In this document: positions 28,680-42,282 of the stretch, one piece after another
Layout: each line of letters starts with the position of its first letter
How positions within the stretch are numbered: the first letter of the stretch is position 1
Source: Xiphophorus maculatus
Lineage: Eukaryota > Chordata > Actinopteri > Cyprinodontiformes > Poeciliidae
DNA length: 64,000 nucleotides
Assembly (NCBI RefSeq): GCF_002775205.1
Contig: NC_036443.1
Location: forward strand, 15,511,373 to 15,575,372
Reading direction: 5' to 3'
Notes under the pieces: generated by a model
The model's input: the letters and a program-made list of their open reading frames with translations, nothing else
Told to the model about the DNA's origin: nothing
The model's database searches: none
Position numbers and translations under genes: made by a program

Positions 28680-29027
28680 TAGACTCTCGTGCATGGAGGG
28701 GAAAGGGGGAAAGACGGACCAGTTTCTGATTGGTCAATAATTCTGGCTGTGGGCCAATCAGACTCCCTCTCTCCAGGAGGGAAATTCCACGATGAGACCA
28801 AACTGCAGCTTATTCGCGGTTTTCGGTGGAATTGTTTGGATCCATCAGTCTGCTCCTGAAACTAATGTTTGGAGGAACAAATTAAATTTTACATAGTCTT
28901 AAGTAATTTTTTTTGTACATATATTTATCTAATCATTATATCTTAATCTTTGTTAGATCCACTGAATTCCTCTGCTATATTGCTAATTGGAGGATCTAAT
29001 TCCTGACATGTTGAAATCTCAGTGAGC
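28680..29027 (+). promoter_or_regulatory. erbb3: probable erbb3 promoter and 5' UTR
   Basis: Two CCAAT boxes lie in mirror orientation: CTGATTGG (28726-28733) and CCAATCAG (28754-28761), 20 bases apart. They are about 270-300 bases upstream of the erbb3 start codon. A purine-rich GGAGGGGAAAGGGGG tract precedes them. No TATA box is evident. Confidence 0.45.
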
Positions 29028-32000
29028 ATGGACCAGCAGCAAGTCCTGTTACTTTGTGTGGCTTTGTCATGGAGGATACACACTGGGTCCACTCAATCAC
29101 ATGAAGGTAGGTAAATTTATAGAAAACAAAAAGATTTGTCTCTAGAAATGTGGCTTCATGTTTTATTATATTTTTTTTTTCTCAACATTTTTTTTTATTT
29201 GCAATGCTAAATATCATGAGTAACTTACAAACATGATGGTCTCACTACAACCACAAAGTTCATTGAACATCTCAATCTCAAGTCTTTTACACCTATTCTT
29301 CATTGGATTTTGGTCTTGACTTTGACTGGACCATTCTCAAAGTCTCTTTTCAGCTTCTAATATGTTTTTTTTTTGTTTCTATGATTTCCCCACGTTAGCT
29401 CCATGCTCCTTCCCATTAACTCCAGCATCCCTGTCCCAACAATATGACGCTGACACCCCTGTGTTTCATAATTGAACTATTTACTAACAGAACACTAGAG
29501 TGAAGAACAGAAAGTAAGAGAGACACCTGTAGTTATACTTTCAAAACTTTTATAGTTCTACTTTCGAGTGAAGTACATGTACAGTATGTATGCATGTGTG
29601 TAGGATTGAATTGCAAGTGTATTTTACCAAGGATCTTCCAGCTGTGTGCAGTGTCACTGCTGACATAAAGGCCTGGGGAGCTTCATGTCACTGCAGCTTG
29701 AACGATCTTGCCTCTACCTGCAAAGTTCACAATAAAAACAGGAAATATGACTCATGATCTGTTCCCTGCTGCAGGTGTCTAATCTCTGCACAAACTGAGC
29801 CAGAACAACGTACAGTTTTAGTCACTTGCCAGGAGGTGGAACGCGTCTCTTTCCGTTTATGATATTTCCGTTCCTCCGCCAGAGCGTCCTACTCACACAT
29901 GGGCCATTGTCTTTCTGGTATGAGCTCAGCAACACTTTCCCTGCAGACGCGCACATACAGACACAGAAGCTCTGTATGTCAGTGCATCACTCTTCGCTCT
30001 CTGAGACACAGAGTCCACATTTATAGCTTTATCACAACGCTGAGCTTTGTCTGAGGGAGGGGAAAAAAAAGAAAAACCCTCGACCCGTCTGCCTTTTCTT
30101 CACGACCCTGAGGGCCTGGGCTGCTCCTGCACCCGACTGCCTGTTTGCCTCACATCAAACCCTGTGGCTCCTCCGAGCAAAACAAAGCTTGAAATTACCG
30201 CAGGAAACGACACAGCCAATGGGATTCAGGCTCACCATTTGAGCATCTATAAACGGCCTTAGTAGTATATTTATCATTTCAGGGACAGAGTGACTGGTGA
30301 GAGATAATGGAGAGATAGATGCAGTTGCTTTCAGATGATACTGGAAAAAGTCTGTTTCAAGGCTTGAGACTGGAGCAGAGGTTCTCCATTCAACAAACAC
30401 CCACAACTAACGTTTAGATCAAATCCTTTTCATGTTCTACTATAGTCCAGTCAAAATCAAAACCAGCTCCATGAAGAATTCATCATGAAGCTTGACATTA
30501 TTTGTTCGCAGTCACTCTCCATCCAGTCTGAGTTTGTGTTGCTTTGCAAAGACAAATGAGCAAAAATATTCACTTTTCTAGATGTACCAATGCTTGTGCA
30601 AACCATATTTGCAGGGATTTTTATGAAGAGTCTGTTGTTGTTTTGTATGCACAAATATCACATTTTTAAATGGCCCTATATTCAGGTGCACAATTCTTTT
30701 AAATAGATTGTGCTATTTAAAATAACTGCACAGTATTATTTTCTAATGTTGTAAATTTGCCCTTACTGTAAAGTCTCTTTTCATTAGTTTTACCTTAGTT
30801 TGAATATGCATGCTTTTAAGTGCTGCTGATATAAATGAGTTTCCCCACTTTGAGACTAAAGATGTTTCTTTTCCTTTCTATTCTATTCGATACACGTAAC
30901 AGTAGCGATGCATTTATAGTAGTTTTATATATTACTTTTTGGAAAAGAAAACTGAATCCTTATTTCTTTCCTTCCACTTTACAATCTTCTCTGTGTTGGT
31001 CTATCACATAAAATCCAAATAAAGTACTTCGCTTGTTGCTGCATGACATCCATCCATCCATCCATCCATTTTCTGTACACCCTTATCCCTTAGAGGGGTC
31101 AGGAGGGCTGCTGGTGCCTATCTCCAGCTAATGTTCCGGGTGAGAGGCGGGGTCATCCTGGACAGGTCGCCAGTCTGTTGCAGTGGTGCATGACAAGATG
31201 TGATAAAAGCTACAGGGGAAATTAAGACCAATGAGCACAAAAATGAGCAATTTTCATGACAGCTTTGATTATGATATTATTGGGGAACTTCGGTACTCCT
31301 AATTGTTTCACGGAAACATGTTTTTGCAAACCATACACTGCTGATATGAGAAAATGTGATCTTTTAAAGATATTTTTGTTAATAAAAGTGAAGATTTTTT
31401 AACTTTCCTTCTACCAGAGGTGTGTCCGGGTACCCAGAACGGTCTGAGCTCCACCGGTTCTCAGGAGATTCAGTACAACCTGATCAAGGACCGCTACAGC
31501 GGCTGTGAGATCATCATGGGGAACCTAGAGATCACTCAGATTGAGAGTAACTGGGACTTCTCCTTCCTCAAGGTAAACACGTTTTTGTGCCGAAACGTCA
31601 GTAGAAGATGTGGACCAGTGAATTAATTTTAATCTCATATGTGATCATCGTTCTCTTCACCCCCCACCACCAGACAATCCGTGAGGTGACCGGTTACGTC
31701 CTCATTGCTATGAACCACGTTCAGGAGATTCCCTTAGGAGAGCTGCGGGTGATCAGAGGAAACACTCTGTATGAAAGACGCTTCGCTCTGTCGGTTTTTT
31801 TCAACTATCCCAAAGAAGGCTCCAACGGTCTGCGACAGCTCGGACTCCTAAACCTGACAGGTTAAAGGCGTGCGCTATATTAGAGCTAAAGAAACTGAAG
31901 TACGACGTCCAGCATCCCAGAGGCATAAAAGAAGATGTTTTATTAATAATAATAATACTGAAAAAAGGAAAATCAATGCTAACTGATTAAGACTGAAGTT

Positions 32001-35000
32001 TGTATCAACATATTGATACAATATGTCCAGGATGATCTGCCTTCCCCCCCCCCCAACATGTCTCTTTTATATCTTTAGAGATTCTGGAGGGTGGAGTGCA
32101 GATTATTAACAACAAATTCCTGAGTTATGGCCCCTTGATCTTCTGGCAAGATATTGTTCGAGACAACAGCGCTCCAATTGACATCCAAAATAATGGGGAG
32201 AGAGGTCTGACTTTGGATGCACCCATTGGTCTTTCCATTGTCTCTTTATTTGTCTGTTTGTCTTCTGTCTGAACTCGTCTCTCTCTCTCTCTCTCTCAGG
32301 CCCGTGTCACAAATCTTGCGGCGATTACTGCTGGGGACCCAATAAGGACCAGTGTCAGATCTGTGAGTCCCTGTCACACTGTTGCAATTTCTGTTTTATA
32401 ATGGTCTCATCCTTCTTTTTCTTTTTCTTTTGTCTCTCTTGTTTTAAAATAATTGAATAGCTCTATTCATGGACGCTCGGTTTAAGACGTTCACACACAA
32501 AGATGAACAGACATTCGCGACCTCTGTTCAACCTTCCTGTCCTTTGTCTTCTCAGTGACTAAGATGGTGTGTGCTCCCCAGTGCAATGGACGCTGCTTTG
32601 GGAGAAGCCCCAGAGACTGCTGCCACATCGAGTGTGCAGCAGGGTGCAAAGGCCCTCTGGATGAGGATTGTTTTGTAAGTTTGTTGCTGTGTGGCTTCTC
32701 AATTCAGACACTTCTTGCCTGTGCAGAATGTTTTAAATTGAGACACCAGGGTTTTGGAGCATGTTTAAGGTCAGACCACAGCAATTATATTGGATATATG
32801 TCTAGGCTCTGACTAAGACAAGTCGAAACCCTTTCTTATTTCGATTTCAATTAGAGGTTGTTTTAAACCATGCTGGTTTGCTAGCTGCATAGCTGAAATT
32901 ATGTTGTAACTGGACCCACACTTTCTTAAAAGCTAAACTTTTATGTCTGGAGTCTGTAGAATATTTTTCCAAGAGACCTGGAGGTCATCAAGATGTCTGT
33001 TTTCTTTGTGTGATTTTTCATCCAGCAGTGGTTTTTACCTTGACATTTTCCCATGGAGGCCATATTTTCTGTCTCTTTCCTATTATTGAATCATGAACAT
33101 CAACCTAAACTGAGACAAATGAAGCTTTCAGTGCTTCAGATTAATTTTGCTGGACTCCCAAAGCCTTGGAAATGGCAGATTTATAGACATTCATTTATAA
33201 TTTTATTTAGACCAAAGCAAGATGTGTTGCTTTTGTAGATATTTTAGTCTACTTCAGTTTGTCATACAGGTGCTTCTAAAGTGATTCAGGTCTTTTTCCA
33301 GCCAGGACAGGATTCGAACCCAGAACCTTCTGGTTACAAGTCACTAGTAGTATGTTGTGTTTTATGCTAATCAGATCTGAAAACCACTGTTTCAATTTCT
33401 TATGTGCGTTTGTTACACAAACTAATGACTATAAAGGGATTTTTTTTTTTTTTGTACGATTTGGCATTACGCCCTAAACAGATATTTAAGAAATGGAAAA
33501 ATATTTTATATGCATTGGTGCATTCAAATCAGTCCTTATTAGATGTTATGCAAATAGGTCAAAGGTGTTTTTCTCCTTCAGGCATGCCGTCATTTCAATG
33601 ATTCAGGAGCCTGCGTGCCTCAGTGCCCCCAGACCCTCATTTACAACAAACAGACATTTCAAATGGAGACCAATCCCAATGCAAAGTACCAATATGGATC
33701 AATCTGTGTGTCTCAGTGTCCTAGTAAGTAACTCATGAAATGCTTATATTTTTAAAGTCTGCTTTAATGTTACATGTTCATTCAAAGACTGATGTGTGTG
33801 TGTGTGTGTGTGTGTGTTTTTGTGGCTTTGTAACAATTGACTCCTTCCTGTTTCTTATTTTCTGTCCACAGCTCATTTTGTGGTGGACGGGAGCTCCTGC
33901 GTGAGCGTCTGTCCTCCAGACAAGACAGAGATGGAGAGAGACGGCCAGAGGCAGTGTGAGCTCTGCAGTGGATTCTGCCCGAAAGGTCAGCAGCACTAAA
34001 GCACCATTCAACCTTTCCCTAGCATAGCGCTGTCTGTGATCAAAAAGCAGTGATAGATGGAATCATCCCCGCAGTGTGTAACGGCACCGGCGCAGAGCAC
34101 CGACAGACGGTGGATTCTAGCAACATTGACAGCTTCGTTAATTGCACCAAGATCCAGGGCAGCCTTCACTTCCTGGTCACAGGGATTCTTGGGTAACTCT
34201 GCTTCCACTGGAGAGCCTAACAAAGAGACAATACGTGCAGTATGTTAATGATGTGTTTTCTGTTCCTCACAGAGATGATTTTAAAAACATTCCACCACTC
34301 GATGCCAAAAAGTTGGAGGTGTTCCGCACCGTGAGGGAAATAACAGGTTTGTATTTACAGATACGTTTTTTTGTTTAGGGAGCCTCTGTTTCTTCACAGA
34401 GACAGCAGTTGCCATGATTTTGCTGCTTCTAAGTAATTCTCTGGATTTACATATTTTCCTTTTTATTAACTGTAAAGATGATCACACCATCTACAGGTGG
34501 CAAAAAGTCTGCTTCCTGTATCTAAAATCATCTCAGTGAATTACTAGGATTTATGTTATGGTAAAAATAATCTCTTTTAGCAAACCTAAGACATTCATAG
34601 ATTATTAAAGATCATCTTTAGGCATGTATTGGGTACATAAAGAATTGTAATGTTTTCATTCTCAGATATTCTTAACATCCAGTCGTGGCCTAAAGAGCTA
34701 AACAACCTCTCGGTTTTTTCAAGCCTCTCGACAATTCAGGGGAGGTCGCTCTACAAGTAAGGATGATTTTGTGTGGCACACAATAAATTAACTAACAATC
34801 TGTGAAAAGGAACACCTAGCGTGTTATTAAAACCTGGGTCTGATGCTTCCTGCTCAAACTAAAACCAATTTCTATTAAATCCATATGCTCCGTTGTAACA
34901 CCTATTATCATATTCTTTCCTTTTATAATTAACATTAACATTTCCTCCACTTGTCTTGTTCTTTGCAGCTGTGCCCTGTCATACATCCCGACTAAAACAT

Positions 35001-38000
35001 GATGTAGACTGCTCAGAACTAAATTCTAAAGTCTGAAATGCAAACCTCCTCACTGTTTTTTTCTTTGAGACGTTTTGTAAGCTAACCACACTCTGTGTGT
35101 GTCCTCCAATCCCAAAACAAAAAGGCGATTCTCTCTGATGGTGATGCGTATCCCCACTCTTACCTCCCTCGGGCTGCGCTCTCTGCGGTATATCAACGAC
35201 GGCAGCGTGTACATCAGTCAGAATACCAACCTTTGTTATCACCACACTGTGAACTGGACGCAGCTGTTCAGGGGCCGCAGAGTTCGAGTCAACAACCTCA
35301 ACAACAACAAGCCGTTTGCGGAGTGTGGTGAGACACATTTCTTTAAAGCATGACGATAAAACACATGTTCGATTTAAATATCACAAAGGAGCTAACTTTG
35401 TAGTGACGAGGCAGCTTTTATAACTAAAGGCATACTTGCTAAATTAACAAGGTTTTCTTAAGAAAAGTGAGATGTTATAATATGGAAACGTTTTGCACCT
35501 TTATTGTGACATAAATCAACAACATTCAGACAAGATCTTGTTGGTTTTTTTTAGATTTTCTTTTATTTCTAACAATGCTCTCCCCTGTCAGATGTGCTTA
35601 TTGCAACTGCATAGAATATGTGACAAATTAAAAATGGAAATTGTGAAAAATATTCTTTCGTGGTCTCCTGCATTTGCATACTGAAACCTCCCACTTTAAC
35701 AGGTGTGTGTACATTTAGTATCCACCGTATGTCACAAGCTATTACAGTCATTTAAAAGGAAAAAAGGGGGGGAATAAATTTAACTTTCATCCAGTAGATA
35801 TCTAATACTCTGTCCTGTTTTGTGTGCAGTTACAGAAGGACATGTGTGCGATCCTCTGTGTTCAGACTCAGGCTGCTGGGGCCCCGGCCCTGACCAGTGT
35901 CTTACCTGTAGGAACTACAGCCGCCACGGCACATGTGTGGGAAGCTGCAGCTTTTTGTCTGGGTCAGCGGTTTTGGGTTGACGTTTATGTGACTGCAGCT
36001 CAGATGTGTGCCTTTAGTAAAGTCGCACATGCTCTCTAAAAAATATTGTGTTTGCAGAGAAAAGAGGGAATTTGCAAGATCTGACAAAGAATGTGTCGCT
36101 TGTCATCCGGAGTGCAAGCCTCAGAGGGGAAAAGTCAGCTGCACAGGAACGGTAATATGTGCTTTTTTCAAAATCCGTAAGAAGCATAGTGTTTATAAGT
36201 TCAAATGTGTTTTAATCATGTTACGCAAGTATTCTCTGTAGAAGAAAAAACTAATTCTTGAAAATTGGAATAGGAAATTCTCCGCTGTGCACCTTTAATA
36301 TGTTTATATTTGTTTCTCTGATTTGTTTACATTTTAAACTTTTACAGTAAAATTAGCACTTTGACTGGTTTTATTGTGTGTTTCCATTAGGTTTTTTTTA
36401 CCTCTCCTCATTGCTCTCTATCTTTTTCTTTTGAAGGGGGCAGATGAATGTGTGGCTTGCTCCAATCTTCAAGATGGTCCATACTGCATGTCCTCTTGTC
36501 CCTCTGGAGTATTTGATGAACACAGAGGACTAATTTTCAAATACCCCAACAAAGAGGGCCACTGTGAACCATGTCATCCCAACTGCACACAGGGGTAAGG
36601 GTGAGATTAAAACAGCAGTTTATGAATAGGTTTGTTTTCACTCATATATAAAAGTGTTATATTCATGGAATCCAATTCCAGTCAGAAAAAAGTATGGGAT
36701 TTTGTATTGCAGGTGCGTCGGCCCAGGTTTAAACGATTGTAAGATATCAGGCGGCAGGTGAGTGTTTCCCCCTGCTGGTGGATATAAAACACTGCATGTC
36801 AATGTTCCACTATTACCAGGTGATGGTTGCTTGGAAAGCCCGTCTTACATGATATAACAGGGTTATTTTGACTGATTTTTGTAGATGGAAGCAGCGGCGC
36901 CTCCTTTTGCTGCCTTCCAGCGAATTAAATATCACCCTATTTCCTTTAATTGTGTACTCATGTGTGGGCCAGTCAACTTTTAGAAAACATGATAAACTGT
37001 GACCTTGAATGAAACTAAAATATGTGATTAAGCCGGTAGATGATTAGCAGATGATCGAAAGGGTGAGGTGGCCAGCCCCTCTTAAAGAGAACAGCACATG
37101 ATCATAGAATGCTTATCCCTAACTAAGTCCATTTGTCTTTTCATTTCAGTTTTGATTGAAATTCAACTTTACAATTTTTAGATTCAGAAAATGTATGAAC
37201 CTTTTTTTTTAGATTCAACTAAATCAATCAACATGTCTTTGTTTTCTTAGATGCTGAGTGTGTTTGAAGGTTTCGATTTGCGCTTTAATCCACTTTTTAA
37301 CATTTGAACATGCAAAACGTTACCTCACCTACATAGAGGGGCAGTTCCCTGTATACCCTGATGTAAATAAACCCTCCAAAACATTTTCTTTGGGAATAAA
37401 GACATATTGACAAGAAAGCTCAGGTTAGGTTCCTGCTAAAACATTTCATTCTTTTTAAAACAAATCTGTTTCTTCTGCAGCGGACAGATCACAGGCATAG
37501 CATTGGCAGTCCCAGCTTGTTTGATTTTCTGCCTCGGGTTGTTCTTCCTGGGGGTGTTGTACCACCGAGACCTTGCCATCCGCCGCAAGAGAGCCATGAG
37601 AAGATACCTGGAGAGTGGAGAGGTTAGGCTTCAAACACCATAACTTAAGCCTGCCAAACACATTTGCTTCAGCCAAGAGGTGCCATGCAAAAGTATTAAT
37701 AACTCTTGAAAATTTCCACATTTGTTACATAGTAACCACAAACTTATATATAAAGTAGTGGATTTTGGAATGTTTCTTTTCAAGGTAACTCAGTCTCAGT
37801 CAGATTAGACTTTGCGTATCTGTGAACACAAATTTCAAGTCTTGCCAAAACTTTGTTATATTTTGGTCTCAATGAGGTAGGTTACATCTCAGGTGGGAGG
37901 GAGGGTAAGAAAGGAGAAAAAAAAACAACATTTAGAGATGAGAATAGGAGGCCATAAAGGTAAAGGGTAAATCTAAAGAACCCAACTCTAATGCACAAAT

Positions 38001-41000
38001 CATAATAATCCAATATAACTTTTTCAAAACCCTGTAAGAGTCAGCTGTGAATATTTGCTGTGCTTTCAACAGAGCTTTGAGCCCCTGGGTCCGGGAGAGA
38101 AAGGCACAAAGGTTTTTGCTCGAATCTTGAGGCCGTCAGAGCTGAAAAAAATGAAACTCCTTGGCTATGGTGTTTTTGGAACGGTACACAAGGTATTATT
38201 CATTTTGTCTCGCGATCAGTTGATATGCATGGAGTTACTATGGTCTAAAATACAGTGTGCTTAAGGGCTTTTGGACCCCAGAGGGAGAGACGGTCAAGAT
38301 ACCTGTGGCAATAAAGACGATCCAGGACAGCTCAGGTCGACAAACCTTCACTGAAATCACTGATGTGAGTCTCATCAAAATAAATAAAAAATATATAAAA
38401 GCATTAATGGCATGAAAGAGCTTAATTTTTCATCATAGCTTAAACATTCCAAGAAGGAAACAGCAATGCTAGTTTTCTATCGATTTGCTGTAATAATAGT
38501 CAATGTCTAAAATGTGTTTCCTCAATTTGCAGCACTTGTTGTCCATGGGCAGCCTGGACTACCCTTACATTGTTAGGGTGCTGGGAATTTGTCCTGGTCC
38601 CAGTCTCCAGCTGGTGACCCAGCTCAGTCCCCGTGGCTCCTTACTGGAGCACATCAGACAGCATAAGAACAGCCTGGACCCCCAGCGCCTGCTCAACTGG
38701 TGTGTGCAGATCGCTAAGGTAAAGATAGCTGTAACACCTCCGAGTAAGATCTTCGATTGAATGTAAAGTAAAACCGTTTGCGTCTCAGGGTATGTTCTAC
38801 CTGGAGGAACACCGCATGGTCCACAGAAATCTGGCTGCCCGCAACATCCTGCTGAAGAACGACTACCAGGTCCAGATCTCAGACTACGGCGTGGCAGACC
38901 TCCTCTATCCTGATGACAAGAAATACGTCTACACAGATACAAAGGTAGATGCCACCATCTGGTTCAGTTTGAGCTCACCCGCCAATTATTTTCTTTGCGT
39001 TTTCAAGCAATGCGCATTTGTCCACTCCATTCAGACACCTATAAAGTGGATGGCGCTTGAGAGCATCTTGTTTCAAAGATACACTCATCAAAGCGATGTT
39101 TGGAGTTACGGTAAGAAGCCTACTCGTCACGTGAGACGATCCGTGTAGATGTTGACTGCGTGTAACCCCAAGAAGAGGCATTAAAAGCAGTATGTTTGCT
39201 CCTGGACAGGAGTGACAGTGTGGGAGATGATGTCCTTTGGGGCGGAGCCATACGTGTCAGTGCAGCCTCAGGAAGTGCCGAGCCTTTTGGAGAAGGGCGA
39301 GCGTCTGTCACAGCCCCACATCTGCACCATCGATGTCTACATGGTCATGGTTAAATGTGAGCCTCTAAATCACTTCCTATGTGTGAACACAAGCACATTG
39401 AGGCTTTCTCGTCACAGCAACTGCTTCTATGCAATCATCTGCAAACAGTGTACTGCTTTTTATTTGGTTTTAGGCTGGATGATTGACGAGAACGTGAGGC
39501 CAACCTTCAAAGAGCTAGCAAGTGATTTTACACGGATGGCAAGAGATCCACATAGATACCTTGTCATCAAGGTGCAGATGATGTTGTTTCTTGTTTCAGA
39601 GCTTTTTTTTTAACCTTGATTTGACATCGTAAAAGTTGCTCCTCAACTGTTGTCCTGTCACAGGAAGGGGAAGACCCCCCCCCTGGAGAAATCCAACGAA
39701 GAGAGTCAGAGCGAGGACTTCTGGATGCAGATTTGGAAGACGCAGATGAGGACGGGCTGGACGATGGCTTGACTACACCTCCTCTCCAGCACTCTCCATC
39801 GTGGAGTCTTTCTCGTTCAAGGATAAATTCCTGCAGGGTAACAATAAACAAACGCTTATCGGCGTCTTAGTTACATTAGAATGATAGATTGGTTTTAAAC
39901 TATTGACACGATCAGTGAATGGCACACTTCTTGTTTTTTCTGCGACCTTTTTTAGAGTGGTGTATCTCAGTCTGGCCTGACCGGATACCTACCAATGACT
40001 CCAAGTCCAGCAGGCAACATCCGTCAGGTGTGATGACCACAGAAATCCCCTGTTGATTTCCCCAGTAAACTGGTGTTCATTCAAACCTTTTTAGGTCTGA
40101 AACATCTTGTTTTGTCCTTCAGCTGTCCACTTATGTTTATTGCACATACCACCACACAAGTCACTGTATTGCAGATAAGTGGCAAAAAATGGACAAAGTC
40201 TGGAAAAAATATTTGATCAGACCATCAAGTGGTAGGTGGCTCACCAGATGCTACAGTCCCCAAAAAACTTGTACCTACCTCGATTACCGGTGTATGTCTT
40301 CCCCTTCTCCCTCTGCCCTTTTTGCTGTCCAGCTACTGTTGAATAAAGACAATTACTGCCACAAAAACAGAAAAAAAGTTTATCAAGATCACTTTAAAAG
40401 ATTGCAAGCTTTTAAATAAAACACACTTCTATGATTTACATATCCATTCTTTGCTTTTTCACTTCAGCTGTGGTTTCACCGTTCTCGCCTGAGCTCTGTG
40501 CGGACACTGCCTGAAAGGTCAGAGGTCAGAGGAAATGGCAGGGAGGCAGAGGGGTTACGGGCTGGAAGCCTTCGCCGAACAAGGCTAGGCTCAGAGAGGA
40601 GCAGCCCTCGTGTAGCTTTAAGTCGTCACAGGAAGCTTTCCACGGCCTCCAGTCCATCCTCCTACAAGGTGTGGACGGCACAGGAGGATGAGGAGGATTT
40701 GGACCACTATGGCTACGTTCTGCCTGGGTCACCTGAAACCCCAGAAAGAAGTAAGTTTTGCTTTTCTTACTGTCAACAAATTAAAATAGTGAATGTTACT
40801 TTATTTCAGTATGTTACATTAGGAATTGGAACTTCTTTTTTTTTTGCATAGATTCATGTAATGAATCATCATGTTCTCTGAAAACCATCGGCGTGATGGG
40901 TTTCAGCGTACACTTTTTGATGAGTACGGCTTACAACTAATTAAAACCCAAAACTATTTTTCTCAGAAAACTAGAACATTATTGAGGACCAGTACAAAAT

Positions 41001-41871
41001 GTGACCAAGTATTTGTTGTACATGACATTAAATACTTTTGAGTAGGCGGCATTTCTACGTCATAAAATTGGTCTCATTTAAAATAATCTGAGGAACTAAT
41101 CATAAAAAATAAAATAAATTCTGGAAACAATTCATTCTGTTTTTAATAAATTTATACGATACCAGTTTCACTTTTTGGCTAATTGTTTAAATACATCACT
41201 TCTCATCCAGTCGTCTTTATTCTATGCTCTCAGGTACAAAACGTAATCGGATACCTGAGGCTTGCAAAGGAGCAGCAGCAAAGCAAAGAGACGGGATGGA
41301 GAAAGATCAGCTCCACTGCTGGAGAGAGATCAAATCTGTGGATCAAAACACAGAGGTGGGCCGAGGGATTTGCAGATATGAATACATGGATATCAGGCAC
41401 TCAGACTCTTCAGAAGGAGGTGAGTCAGAATTGGAGAGATGTCGGAGTCAAACATCTTCGACTGGAGCGGAGACAGACCAAACAGCAGGGGGCTTGGTCA
41501 AAGAGAGGAAGGGGGAAGAAGAAATTGAAATTTGCCACACAAATAAACAAGCCGCAGTAACAGAGGATCCTAGTGGTGGTGTTGTGCCCGGGGCAGATGT
41601 TTTGGCAGCTGGAGCCGGTACGGTGGAGGAGTACGAGGAGATGAGCAGATTTGAAATAGTGCCTGGTGAACGGGGGCACGCGGAATATGAGAACCTCCCA
41701 GCGAAGGCGAGGGCTGCTCCCGAGGAGACGGACAGTGACAGGTGTGCAGGGATCGGGGAATACATCAAGGTGTGTGCTGGCATCAGGGAACCTGGCAACA
41801 ACACATCGTTTGACAACCCAGACTACTGGCACAGCAGGCTGTTCCTCAAACCAGATGCTGTACGCACATAA
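29028..41871 (+). CDS. erbb3: ErbB3 neuregulin receptor pseudokinase (28 coding exons)
   Basis: ErbB3 binds neuregulins and signals by dimerising with ErbB2/ErbB4 and recruiting PI3K; in fish it is needed for Schwann cell migration and pigment stem cells. I assembled 28 coding exons from 29028-29106 to 41234-41871, 1363 aa with all phases closing. Order: signal peptide, domains I-IV (residues about 27-630), membrane segment near 637-660, kinase-like domain (about 705-970), long tail. The kinase is degenerate as in mammalian ErbB3: HRN replaces HRD (N830) and His755 replaces the alpha-C glutamate, while Lys738 remains. The DFG motif reads DYG (848-850). The tail has YXXM sites YLPM (1044), YEYM (1200) and YEEM (1285) and ends with the ErbB3-type [10 protein letters not shown] block. 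Which teleost paralogue (a or b) is unresolved. Confidence 0.95.
29270..29480 (-). mobile_element. Tc1-like fragment in erbb3 intron 1
   Basis: In reverse orientation this matches the family's transposase region. Landmarks are TTGACTTTGACTGGACCATT near 29317-29336, TTAGCTCCATGCTCCTTCCC near 29395-29414, and the decayed reverse of the GGSIM motif near 29440. Both ends are missing. Confidence 0.6.
30285..31260 (+). mobile_element. Tc1-like transposon fossil in erbb3 intron 1, split by a SINE
   Basis: Landmarks are GAGACTGGAGCAGAGGTTCT (30366-30385), AATCCTTTTCATGTTCTACT (30422-30441), TTTGCAAAGACAAATGAGC and the right-end block TTGGTCTATCACATAAAATC (30997-31016). A SINE at 31049-31186 interrupts the continuation, which resumes with AGATGTGATAAAAGC. 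No transposase frame is intact. Confidence 0.7.
31049..31186 (-). mobile_element. 5'-truncated SINE with perfect target-site duplication
   Basis: This is the 3' part of the same SINE family as 1642-1998, on the minus strand: a CCATCCATCCATCC tail on the left, then GGTGCCTATCTCC, GAGAGGCGGGGT and GACAGGTCGCCAGTCTG. TGCATGACA at 31040-31048 and 31187-31195 is a perfect 9-bp duplication flanking it. It sits inside a Tc1-like fossil. Confidence 0.8.
37679..37880 (+). mobile_element. Tc1-like terminal fragment in erbb3 intron 17
   Basis: It begins with GGTGCCATGCAAAAGTATTA, the family's terminal block, followed by GAAAATTTCCACATTTGTTAC and, further on, CAGTCTCAGTCAGATTAGAC and TTTCAAGTCTTGCC. It is an internally deleted remnant. 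Confidence 0.55.
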
Positions 41872-42282
41872 TCAGTCGGACTGGGACAGCAAAAGGGGAA
41901 CGGATGCATATTTGCTAGTTTTCTGAGATTTTTTTTCCCCACCTTATTTTGGTTTTATTTGAAAACAATTTTTTTTTTTTTTTTTACTTCACTGGTGTTT
42001 ACTGTAAGTCATAATTTATGTAACCAAATATGAGTCAAGTACAGAGCCATAAATTACAAGTGTTTACAAGCTTATCATCTTCAGATAGGATGTTTTTTTT
42101 ACTTCACTTTTTTCCATTGGCTAATTATTATCATATCATATAATTAATTATTAAACCTCCTTTACATTTACATATAAGCGAATGTTCTTTTTCTAAATGT
42201 GGTTTCATGGTTTTGCAAATATGTAATCATTGTATCACTGATGTGTGTGCTGTAAATGTTTTCACTATCACCACGGTAGTTG

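Noticed and set aside
33296-33345. tRNA-like box B (GGGTTCGAATCC on the minus strand) in erbb3 intron 6
   Set aside because: No matching acceptor stem or anticodon arm can be folded around it. It resembles the head of the SINE family seen elsewhere and is not a tRNA gene.
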